DNA from: Promethearchaeota archaeon
GTDB taxonomy: Archaea; Asgardarchaeota; Lokiarchaeia; Sigynarchaeales; SOKP01
Assembly: GCA_016839905.1 (NCBI GenBank)
Contig: JAEOTJ010000101.1
Location: 1-12,557, forward strand
Direction: 5' to 3'
DNA length: 12,557 bases
The translations under genes and the position numbers were made by a program. This document shows, piece by piece, positions 5,871 to 12,557 of this stretch. How positions within the stretch are numbered: the first letter of the stretch is position 1; the number at the start of each line of letters is the position of its first letter. The notes under the pieces are model-generated. The model was not told the origin of the DNA and did no database searches. It saw nothing but the letters and a program-made list of their open reading frames with translations.

Positions 5871-7607
5871 ATGTATCACTTAGACGGTACTGACGTATTA
5901 AAAGAGAAATACTATAAAAAAACTCAAAGTGTATGTCCAGAATGTTTAGAAAAGATCGATGCCGAAGTCATAGAAGAAAAGGAAGAGATATGGTTAAGAA
6001 AAACTTGTCCAGTGCATGGATTTTTTCAAGATAAGCTAAGTTCATCAGCAAAATATTATAAATGGACACATTTTACTAAAAAAGATAAAAATGGGAAAGT
6101 TATATGGTCTTTTGAAAAGGATGGTGAGACGAACCCTGCTGATTGCATTGGAAAGGATCCAAGGGGGTGCCCTTATAATTGCGGCTTATGTGAGCAACAC
6201 ATCTCTACGTGTGCTTTAACATTAATAGACCTTACAAATAGATGTAATTTTAATTGTAATTTCTGTTATGCAAATATTACGAAGAGTGGAGTATGGATTG
6301 AACCTACCTTAGATGATATTGATAGAGTATTGGCACATTTTAGAAATAAACCTATTCCACCCCCTGCGATAATGTTTACTGGTGGAGAGCCAACAGTTCG
6401 AGCGGATTTTCCAGAAATTTGTTCAATGGCAAAGGAGCATGGCTTTAAAGAAGTAATCGTCGCCACAAATGGTTATGGATTCCAAAAAAAAAATGGTGGC
6501 CTTGAATGGACTAAAAAGGTTTTGGAAGCAGGTTTAGATACTGTTTACCTTCAATTTGATGGAATTAATAATATTACTTATGAAAAAACACGTGGAATTA
6601 AAAATTTATTTGCTTATAAAAAGAGAGTTATCGAAAACTGTAGAAAAGCGGGATTATCATCCATAGTATTAGTAGGCACGATTGCTAAGGGAGTTAATGA
6701 TGTTGAAATTGGAAATATCATCCAATATGCAATCGACAATATTGATGTGGTTAGAGGCATAACATTCCAGCCAGTTTCTCTTTGCGGAAGAATTTCTGCA
6801 GAAGACATGGATAATCTCCGAATAACTAATGCAGATGTTATTAAGGAGATTGATAAACAGACGGGTGGTGCTTTAAGTATAGAAAGAGCATGGTATCCTC
6901 TTACAACAATAGTTGAGATGGGTAGATTAATCTCATACTTAGCTGACGTCGAACCTGTAGAGTTTACATGTTCGCCAGATTGTGGTTTTGCTACTTATTT
7001 GGTTATCGACCCAGAAACAAACCAAATGATACCTATTATGGATTATTTTGATCCTCTTAAAATAGTTGATTTTTCTAATCGCTTCTGGGCAAAAATTAAG
7101 CAAAAGCAAAAGGAGCCTATGAAATTTTTTGAGAATATTTTAGGGGATTTTGGAAAAACATTTGATAAGGGATTAAATTGGCTCAATAAAGCTCAGTTAA
7201 AGTTAAGATTTTTAGCAGGAATGATGCAGTACACGAGAAAGCCAGGTAAACTCATGGAAATGTTTAGTAGAGTCTTAATAAATGGTAATTGGGAGGCAAT
7301 TAGTTCCTTCACACATGGAACATTATTAATTTCAAGCATGCATTTCCAAGACGCTTATAACATGGATATTGACAGAACCAAACGTTGTATTGTCCATTTT
7401 GGAGTAGCAATGCCAGATGGAACTATTTTTGAGGCTCCATTCTGTACAATGAATACCATACACAGACAAAAAATCGAAAAAATTGTAGCAAAGGAAATGA
7501 CAGAGAAAGTCAAAAATGAATTTGATACGACAGTTGGATTGAGAACTGATGAAGTTGAACAAGAGCTATTTGCTCAAAATGGTGGTATAAAAAAAGAGGA
7601 TTTATGA
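5871..7607 (+). CDS. tes: Tetraether lipid synthase (radical SAM, Tes / MJ0619 family)
   Basis: Characterised Tes proteins couple the biphytanyl chain ends of archaeol-type lipids to form macrocyclic archaeol and GDGT tetraethers at the membrane. This 578-residue protein has the family's layout. An N-terminal metal site has CPEC (22-25) and CPVHG (46-50). A Cys-rich block follows with GCPYNCGLCEQH (99-110) and Cys114, then the radical-SAM triad C125-x3-C129-x2-C132 ending FCYAN, and GGEPT (171-175). Auxiliary-cluster cysteines lie at 367 and 371. A C-terminal block has HFQDAYNMD (491-499), R505-C506, then DG and PFC525. Some databases label this family as a pterin methyltransferase; the tetraether role rests on later characterisation, recalled rather than searched. 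The next gene starts eight bases after the stop, so they form an operon. Confidence 0.92.
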   Translation: MYHLDGTDVLKEKYYKKTQSVCPECLEKIDAEVIEEKEEIWLRKTCPVHGFFQDKLSSSAKYYKWTHFTKKDKNGKVIWSFEKDGETNPADCIGKDPRGCPYNCGLCEQHISTCALTLIDLTNRCNFNCNFCYANITKSGVWIEPTLDDIDRVLAHFRNKPIPPPAIMFTGGEPTVRADFPEICSMAKEHGFKEVIVATNGYGFQKKNGGLEWTKKVLEAGLDTVYLQFDGINNITYEKTRGIKNLFAYKKRVIENCRKAGLSSIVLVGTIAKGVNDVEIGNIIQYAIDNIDVVRGITFQPVSLCGRISAEDMDNLRITNADVIKEIDKQTGGALSIERAWYPLTTIVEMGRLISYLADVEPVEFTCSPDCGFATYLVIDPETNQMIPIMDYFDPLKIVDFSNRFWAKIKQKQKEPMKFFENILGDFGKTFDKGLNWLNKAQLKLRFLAGMMQYTRKPGKLMEMFSRVLINGNWEAISSFTHGTLLISSMHFQDAYNMDIDRTKRCIVHFGVAMPDGTIFEAPFCTMNTIHRQKIEKIVAKEMTEKVKNEFDTTVGLRTDEVEQELFAQNGGIKKEDL

Positions 7608-7613
7608 GGTGAT
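7606..7613 (+). promoter_or_regulatory. Shine-Dalgarno of the 91-residue gene, overlapping the tes stop
   Basis: GAGGTGAT begins inside the tes TGA stop and ends two bases before the ATG at 7616. The overlap implies translational coupling of the two genes, although the spacing is short. Confidence 0.6.
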
Positions 7614-7615
7614 TT

Positions 7616-7891
7616 ATGGTGAGTGGGAATGATTTAGAATTTAGGGTTTCTAAATTAACAAAATTGAGCCAAACTGCTGCTCAAGAATATCAAAATGCGA
7701 TGATAGATCGAGTTGATTATTTCTCAAAAGAATATTCAAAAGATTCAATTTTTAATAATTTTCTAGAAAATACAGTAGTAAAGGGCCTTGGCTCATTTTT
7801 AGATATGAAAGTAAAAGTTGATGAAATGTTAGGGGAAAATAAAGAAAAAGTACAAAACTTTCTTGAGAATATTATACTATTTGGGATTTAA
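7616..7891 (+). CDS. Small helical protein coupled to tetraether synthase
   Basis: I do not recognise this 91-residue protein. It is predicted almost wholly helical, with heptad-like hydrophobic spacing in LEFRVSKLTKLSQTAAQEYQ and in FLDMKVKVDEMLGENKEKVQ. It has no Cys, no signal peptide and no true membrane helix, and ends in a hydrophobic stretch NIILFGI that might touch a membrane or a partner. The start ATG lies eight bases after the tes stop, with its ribosome site overlapping that stop. Co-expression with tes is therefore very likely. A role as an accessory or stabilising partner of the synthase is inference from position only. Confidence 0.75.
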   Translation: MVSGNDLEFRVSKLTKLSQTAAQEYQNAMIDRVDYFSKEYSKDSIFNNFLENTVVKGLGSFLDMKVKVDEMLGENKEKVQNFLENIILFGI

Positions 7892-7900
7892 TTATCTCTA

Positions 7901-7918
7901 TTTTTTTAAAAATTTTTT
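7901..7918 (+). terminator. T-tract terminator after the tes operon
   Basis: Runs of seven and six T residues separated by five A residues begin nine bases after the stop at 7891. The A5-T6 part could also form a small self-complementary element. A further run of T residues before 7987 may back it up ahead of the kinase gene. Confidence 0.45.
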
Positions 7919-8018
7919 CTATATTTTACAAATAAAATGACATACAACATAATAACTCTACCAGTTACTTTAATTTTTTTTTTTTTGTGGGTGTGGTCAT
8001 TTATATTATGCAATTAGG

Positions 8019-9008
8019 TTGAAAAAAAAATTTCCAGAAGAACATAATTTTTATAACAGTGTATTTGCATTTTTCTTATGGATAACTGCTGGATTACTTT
8101 ATCCTTTTTATTTTTCAACTGATAATCGACATATTCAGTATTTTCAGGGATTATCTACCTTAATTATTTGTTTATATACTCCATTTATTTTATTTTTGAT
8201 ACTCTTTTATCAATATATTAAAGTAAAAAGAAATCCAGTAATTAAAAAGCGAAGAAATATTGATAATTTTCTTAATGAATATGATATTAGAAATGAAGGT
8301 AAAAATCACACCTTCAAGAATGATGTTTATCGAAAGGGGCTTCATTTACTTCCGGCAGGGGCGATTATTTTATTATGGATATTTGGAATTCATATTTGGG
8401 CAGGATTATGGAATCACGATCAAATATTGGGGATTAGTGGGGAAGATTATGCTAGATTTTTAATCTTAACCGTGGGCTTTTCAGGGATTATTGTATTTGC
8501 GATAATGGATTTTGTAAGGTTATCCTATATTTTTGAAGGTCGAAGTATATATCATATCTTACCAGACAGAATTAATGAAATGCTATGCAAGACCATGAAA
8601 CGCGGAGAAATTTTTGAATTTACTAAACCTGCTCTTTTAACATTAGCCATGACGCCAATATTTTTCCTTCCCTTCGGCATATTTACTGCCGCAGCATTAA
8701 TAGCAACGATTGGTGATGCCGCAGCATCCCTATTTGGGAAGAAATATGGAGGAAATCATCATTTTCCCAAAAAAAGTAATAAGACTATTATTGGATATAT
8801 TGCGGGATTCATTGTTTCATTCATTGTTGCGATGCTTTCCTTATGGATATTTGAACCGCATTTATCCATTATAAAAATAGTAATAATTGCGTGTGCAGGG
8901 GCTTTAATTTTCCTCATCACTGATTTATTAAGTCTAAAAATAGATGATAACATGTTAAATCCATTATTATGTGGCTTCGTAATGGCACTCTTATTTTTCC
9001 TTATCTAA
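8019..9008 (+). CDS. Membrane polyprenol/dolichol-kinase-like protein (CTP-dependent lipid kinase superfamily)
   Basis: The 329 residues form about eight membrane helices with a cytoplasmic loop after the second. Motifs match the SEC59/DGK1/VTE5 group, which phosphorylates polyprenols, diacylglycerol or phytol using CTP and is related to CDP-lipid synthases: RKGLHLLP (105-112), GDAAASLFGKKYG (232-244), NKTIIGYIAGF (254-264) and DDNMLNPLLCG (309-319). In an archaeon, likely substrates are a dolichol or a geranylgeraniol-type alcohol; the exact substrate is not decidable here. The start is TTG at 8019: a stop lies in frame at 7971, no ATG or GTG intervenes, and AGG abuts it. The nearby ATG at 8008 is out of frame. 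It lies 127 bases after the tes operon in the same direction, so a link to lipid synthesis is plausible. CDP-archaeol synthase is less likely, because that family is shorter. Confidence 0.8.
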   Translation: MKKKFPEEHNFYNSVFAFFLWITAGLLYPFYFSTDNRHIQYFQGLSTLIICLYTPFILFLILFYQYIKVKRNPVIKKRRNIDNFLNEYDIRNEGKNHTFKNDVYRKGLHLLPAGAIILLWIFGIHIWAGLWNHDQILGISGEDYARFLILTVGFSGIIVFAIMDFVRLSYIFEGRSIYHILPDRINEMLCKTMKRGEIFEFTKPALLTLAMTPIFFLPFGIFTAAALIATIGDAAASLFGKKYGGNHHFPKKSNKTIIGYIAGFIVSFIVAMLSLWIFEPHLSIIKIVIIACAGALIFLITDLLSLKIDDNMLNPLLCGFVMALLFFLI

Positions 9009-9015
9009 ATTAAAG

Positions 9016-11946
9016 TTAAAAAAATGCATCCATTTTTTTTATGCCCTTTATTTCTTCAAAAGAGATATCAAGTGCATCTAAAACTTGTTCCAAGGCGGAT
9101 TGTAAAAGTTCTCGATATTTCTTAATATCAATGTCCTTCAATTTTGCTAGCTCAATTACTTTAGCCCCAATTGCCCCCTTGCATTTTATAAAGGTAATAA
9201 CTTCACCTTTTTGAAATTCTTTTCCTGTTGCTTCCATCAGCTCTTTAGCCGCCCTAACATGTTGAGGAACAACTTTAACATAATCCTGGAGTTTTTTTTG
9301 CATTGCAATATTAATTGCATATTCTTCTAAGGTGAATGTATTTGGTTTTCCAATTTTTTTTAGGTTTTCTCTTATCATTTCTATAATATTATTCTTGGCT
9401 TTGTTGAATTCTTCATCGTTTGTAATATTTTTTAGAATTTTAATCAAATCATTAAAGATTTTTTTAATAAATTCGGGAGTATTCTTCTTTTTAGCGACTA
9501 ATCCTTTAACATCGACATGTTTAGTATCCTTATAAATACCTACATAATTTTTCTTTCTTTTAGAGAGAGCTAAGAACTGATATGTTTTTTCCTCTTCTAG
9601 ATCAAGATCTAACTCTTTTTTGCTCCATTCTGATATTTCTTTTAATTGTGTTTTAGAAGGACTTAAAAGAAAAACTGAGTCGCTGTCTCCATAAAGTACT
9701 TTTACACCCATATTTTCAGATTTATCTATTGTAGATTTAATGGAATATCGCCCAATTCCAGTCGTACTTTCGGCAACAGGTAAACAAAATAAGGGGAAAT
9801 TCTTTGAACCGAATATACCATAGGACCCGTTAATAAATACTTTTAGCGCTTGTTGAATCGTATTATTATAACTACGTCTTTCTGGAGATAGAGATTTATC
9901 ACTTGATTTAGGCTTAAAGTATTTCACTCTTATATCTCGGAAAAAACCTACTACATATGCGAAGATTCCCATTTTATGTGTGCACACGTGATAGGGAATC
10001 CCTTTAGTAAGATTATCCGTGCAATCATTGTGCGGACAAAGAACTGTTTCATAAGAAAGATTATATTCTTTTATTATTGAGGGATAGAGGGATGCAAAAT
10101 CCATTACAACAACATTATAATGAATACCCGGAATAGGAGTAATTACATAAGCTCCTTGAAAGGATTTTCCTTCAATAATTGACTTTGAGAAACCACCTTT
10201 TTTTAACTCGGAAACTTCTGAACGGCGAGGAATTAAACAATTTTTTCGACGGTGTTCAAAAAAGAAGATATTTTGTATCCATGATGAGATTTGATGTCTC
10301 AACATATCATGAATAGGCATTTTTGTCATTCTACACAGTAAAATTATTAAATTCCAGGCGAGAGAATCGTTAAATGTTGTTAAATCTAGCGTTAAAATTG
10401 AGTCTTTTAAATTATACCATGTAAGAATGTTATAATTCATTTCATGTATCTCTTCTTCGTGCTGATATTTTTCTTCCCCCAATAATGCAATACTAATATT
10501 ATTTAAAGACCTTCTTTCATAGGCCCCGCCAAATGCATAGCCTGAAATACTTCGATTAGCGAAAAAATTAAATATATCAACGTGTATCCCTTTTCTAAGT
10601 TCACATTCAGCTTTAGATAAGAAACCAAAACCTCTTTTAACTTGTATAGGATTTAAATCACGATTAATTCTTAATTTATTTGCACGATGAAATAAATAAT
10701 TTAAGTCAAAATTATCTCCATTGAAAGTTATTATAAGGGGATATTCCCACATTAGTCGAAATGTTTCTGTTAACAATTCTCTTTCGCTTTTAAAAAAGAC
10801 AACTTTAGCATCAGCAGGAAAATCTTCATGTGGGCCTCCATAATTAAATCCCTTTCGTTCTAAAACATAAACTTCTTTTAATCCATCTGTTGCTACAAAA
10901 GAGATGCTAATAACTTGTTGTTTTGCTTGTCGAGGATCAGGAATCCTATAATCATTTTCACCGATACTTACTTCAATATCCATTGCCATTCTCTTAATCT
11001 TCGGAATCGGAGTGAGAAAAATATCGAGATATTTTTTAGAAAACTCTTGGATTTCAGGTGAATCCTCTTTAAAAATACCTTTTAATTCTTTAGTAATTCC
11101 TTCCAGTTCTTTATTATCCCCTCCAAAATCAATTTTCTCAATATTCCCGTCTTTAATCGAATAAACCAATCCTGGAATTATTCCCGTATCGTATATATAA
11201 TTCAAATGATACCGAATATCAGCCTCCCAGGCTCCACCTAATATATTCCGTATATTATCACCTGATCCACCGATGTTAATTGGTGTTTTTCCATATATTT
11301 TAGTCATTGATATTTCTTTATCAGTCAATAGATCGAATTTTTGGACTTCCTCAAATCTGACAAAACCTTCATAATTTGTTAATTCAATATTATTTTCTAA
11401 CTCTGCTATAGACTCTTTACTTAAACAATAAGGCTCATGCTCCGTTGTATCAATCCAAATTTTTATCTCATCCGTATCTAAATCATATAATTTACAATAT
11501 GCTTTATTTTGTCCTCCGTCATAATCAACATCGAGTAATAATCCTCTCTCTAAATTTTGAACAATTTCTCCCTTTTTAATTAAATATCTAAGATATTTTG
11601 AGCTTGCAGACTCACGAGTAATCTTTTCTAAATCAATATTACCCTCTTTTAATCCAAAAGGTCTATCATTTCCTTTAAAAAATTTATTTTGAGGTATTTT
11701 TTTTATTTTCTCTTTTTCTTCCTTTCTTTCTTCTATTTCAGGCTTTTTCTTTTTAATTATTTTGGGCTCTTTTAGCTCAATCCTTTCATTTAATTTTTCT
11801 TTCTCTGGTTCTTTCTTAATGTCTTTCTCCTTTATGTTTTTTTCAACTTTATCTTTTTTAGAGGTCGGTTTATCAATAAAAGCGAATAAAGATTTTTGAT
11901 TAGAATCCTCTATTTTTTTCTTCTTCGATTTTTTTGGATTGGGCAA
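9016..11946 (-). CDS. polB1: Family-B DNA polymerase, archaeal PolB1 type
   Basis: A replicative-type DNA polymerase with proofreading, 976 residues. Exonuclease motifs are Exo I MDIEV (Asp323, Glu325), Exo II FNGDNFD (408-414) and Exo III YNLKD (511-515). Polymerase motifs are A DFASLYPS (616-623), B KVFINGSYG (702-710) and C YGDSDS (752-757), plus KKNY (798-801). All catalytic acids are present. Segments such as LLLDVDYDG, PGIHYNVVVMDFASLYPS and VKGLVAKKKNTPEF resemble Sulfolobus PolB1 as I recall it. Residues 28-90 form a Lys/Glu-rich disordered linker. PIP-like motifs sit at both ends: QKSLFAFI (17-24) and IKKMDAFF (969-976, the very C-terminus). Cys637, 642 and 655 lie in an insert that may bind a metal. 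The start is TTG, with GGTG just upstream and no in-frame ATG before residue 214. It is convergent with the kinase gene, only 7 bases away. Confidence 0.95.
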   Translation of the reverse strand: MPNPKKSKKKKIEDSNQKSLFAFIDKPTSKKDKVEKNIKEKDIKKEPEKEKLNERIELKEPKIIKKKKPEIEERKEEKEKIKKIPQNKFFKGNDRPFGLKEGNIDLEKITRESASSKYLRYLIKKGEIVQNLERGLLLDVDYDGGQNKAYCKLYDLDTDEIKIWIDTTEHEPYCLSKESIAELENNIELTNYEGFVRFEEVQKFDLLTDKEISMTKIYGKTPINIGGSGDNIRNILGGAWEADIRYHLNYIYDTGIIPGLVYSIKDGNIEKIDFGGDNKELEGITKELKGIFKEDSPEIQEFSKKYLDIFLTPIPKIKRMAMDIEVSIGENDYRIPDPRQAKQQVISISFVATDGLKEVYVLERKGFNYGGPHEDFPADAKVVFFKSERELLTETFRLMWEYPLIITFNGDNFDLNYLFHRANKLRINRDLNPIQVKRGFGFLSKAECELRKGIHVDIFNFFANRSISGYAFGGAYERRSLNNISIALLGEEKYQHEEEIHEMNYNILTWYNLKDSILTLDLTTFNDSLAWNLIILLCRMTKMPIHDMLRHQISSWIQNIFFFEHRRKNCLIPRRSEVSELKKGGFSKSIIEGKSFQGAYVITPIPGIHYNVVVMDFASLYPSIIKEYNLSYETVLCPHNDCTDNLTKGIPYHVCTHKMGIFAYVVGFFRDIRVKYFKPKSSDKSLSPERRSYNNTIQQALKVFINGSYGIFGSKNFPLFCLPVAESTTGIGRYSIKSTIDKSENMGVKVLYGDSDSVFLLSPSKTQLKEISEWSKKELDLDLEEEKTYQFLALSKRKKNYVGIYKDTKHVDVKGLVAKKKNTPEFIKKIFNDLIKILKNITNDEEFNKAKNNIIEMIRENLKKIGKPNTFTLEEYAINIAMQKKLQDYVKVVPQHVRAAKELMEATGKEFQKGEVITFIKCKGAIGAKVIELAKLKDIDIKKYRELLQSALEQVLDALDISFEEIKGIKKMDAFF

Positions 11947-12040
11947 AATAACACCAAATATTTTTAAGAAAAATTTTATATTAAATTATAATAATTACAC
12001 CATTTATTAGAGCTTCTAGTTATTATTTAATAAATAGATT

Positions 12041-12072
12041 AGACCTTTAATTGCATGGTCTTTTTCAAAAAA
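12041..12072 (-). terminator. Weak terminator-like element after the 116-residue gene
   Basis: Reading the minus strand, six T residues (12067-12072) follow shortly after the stop at 12078. They are followed by a five-base stem, AGACC with GGTCT, across an 11-base loop (12041-12061). The stem comes after the T run, so it is not a classical hairpin terminator. Read-through into polB remains possible. Confidence 0.2.
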
Positions 12073-12077
12073 TAGAT

Positions 12078-12428
12078 TTAGTATTCTTCTTTCTTTTTAG
12101 CTATAATATTTTCAATCTCTTTTAGGAGTAACGCTTTTTCTGCCACATACCAGTGAAGTTCACTTTTTGATGGATTTCCCTCATGAATAATTTCAGCTAC
12201 TTCTTTTATTTCTTCTTCCTCAGGTTTAATTACTACACCATTAACATCCTCCCTGATTAATAGGACTAAATTATCTGTTTCAAGGGGTTTAATGTTATAA
12301 CCATCTTTTACGTTTTTATTAATTGTAACACAAAGTTCTGCTAAATACCAAACACTTTTTTCATAGCTTTCTCCAGATTTATATCTCTTAAAAGCTAACT
12401 GTGTAACATCTTCTTTTGTAAATGGCAT
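12078..12428 (-). CDS. Uncharacterised 116-residue protein with two WYxAE repeats
   Basis: I do not recognise the family with confidence. The protein appears to be an internal duplication. Residues 7-34 contain (D)V-x-QLAFKRY then GESYEKSVWYLAE, and residues 76-101 contain EVAEIIHEGNPSKSELHWYVAE. Both halves share a Val near the start, a Gly-x-Ser/Pro turn and an identical WY-x-AE. They are joined by a more extended segment (DNLVLLIREDVNGVVIKPEEEE). The motif faintly recalls DUF2934-like short helical repeats, which is a guess. It ends in a charged helix (EIENIIAKKKEEY). There are no Cys, membrane or signal features. It lies 131 bases upstream of polB on the same strand, so it could be co-transcribed with it. 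No Shine-Dalgarno is seen before the ATG. Confidence 0.75.
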   Translation of the reverse strand: MPFTKEDVTQLAFKRYKSGESYEKSVWYLAELCVTINKNVKDGYNIKPLETDNLVLLIREDVNGVVIKPEEEEIKEVAEIIHEGNPSKSELHWYVAEKALLLKEIENIIAKKKEEY

Positions 12429-12557
12429 TATTATATCATTTTACTATTTTTTAATTTTTCAAGTACTAAAAAGATAAGTTTCTATTTAATAATTCGTATA
12501 ATATTTTTAACGTTCTTCATATAAATCCACAAAATTAAAAACTCTTGGTTTTTTACT

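Noticed and set aside
5871..7607. Naming the radical SAM protein as a pterin methyltransferase
   Set aside because: Older annotation of the MJ0619 family suggests this, but the full cysteine layout and the HFQDAYNMD block fit the later-characterised tetraether synthases better.
8008..8022. ATG just before the kinase gene as its start
   Set aside because: It is out of frame and closes after four residues. The TTG at 8019 is in frame and consistent with the protein.
8260..8463. Plus-strand 67-codon ORF inside the kinase gene
   Set aside because: It is an alternative frame within a gene whose motifs in the main frame are clear.
9332..9535. Plus-strand 67-codon hydrophobic ORF antisense to polB
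   Set aside because: Its Phe/Leu/Ile-rich product is what the complement of Lys/Glu-rich polymerase codons gives. It has no ribosome site.
12078..12428. Calling the small gene beside polB a PBP1 or PBP2 homologue
   Set aside because: Only position supports it. I cannot match its sequence to those proteins, so it stays unnamed.
1..12557. CRISPR array, tRNA or rRNA, insertion sequence, provirus or defence island
   Set aside because: No regularly spaced repeats, cloverleaf-like GC-rich segment, transposase, integrase or terminal inverted repeats were found on either strand.

Overview
The window looks like a low-GC archaeal chromosome segment, most likely from an Asgard archaeon of the Lokiarchaeia type. 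This assignment is an inference. The archaeal signs are an archaeal-type acetyl-CoA synthase beta subunit (CdhC), a tetraether lipid synthase of the MJ0619/Tes family, and a family-B DNA polymerase that resembles crenarchaeal PolB1. T-tract gene ends, TATA-like upstream elements and TTG start codons fit the same picture. I see no rRNA, tRNA, CRISPR array, insertion sequence or phage gene.

Layout. Positions 1-237 hold the C-terminal end of a membrane protein cut by the window edge, followed by a doubtful small ORF (265-399). cdhC follows at 564-2003 with a strong Shine-Dalgarno and a complete A-cluster ligand set, but no other subunit of the CODH/ACS complex lies nearby. A minus-strand gene (2150-2614) encodes an unrecognised 154-residue protein with an acidic tail. 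The next 600 bases are AT-rich and largely non-coding, with two short minus-strand coding-like scraps. On the plus strand come a predicted nucleic-acid-binding protein with SAP-like and SWIM zinc-finger domains (3214-4155) and, 60 bases on, nicotinate phosphoribosyltransferase (4216-5643).

The next plus-strand block is membrane-lipid related. It holds the tetraether synthase (5871-7607), a tightly coupled 91-residue helical protein (7616-7891), and after 127 bases a multi-pass CTP-dependent polyprenol/dolichol-kinase-like enzyme (8019-9008). This block runs convergently, with a 7-base gap, into the minus-strand PolB1-type DNA polymerase (9016-11946). Upstream of the polymerase on the same strand is a 116-residue unknown protein built from two copies of a WYxAE motif (12078-12428).

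Functionally the window mixes Wood-Ljungdahl carbon metabolism, NAD salvage, archaeal lipid chemistry and replication. It shows no obvious single system. The most interesting items are the SAP-SWIM protein, the tes-linked small protein and kinase, the PIP-like motifs at both ends of the polymerase, and the repeat protein beside it.
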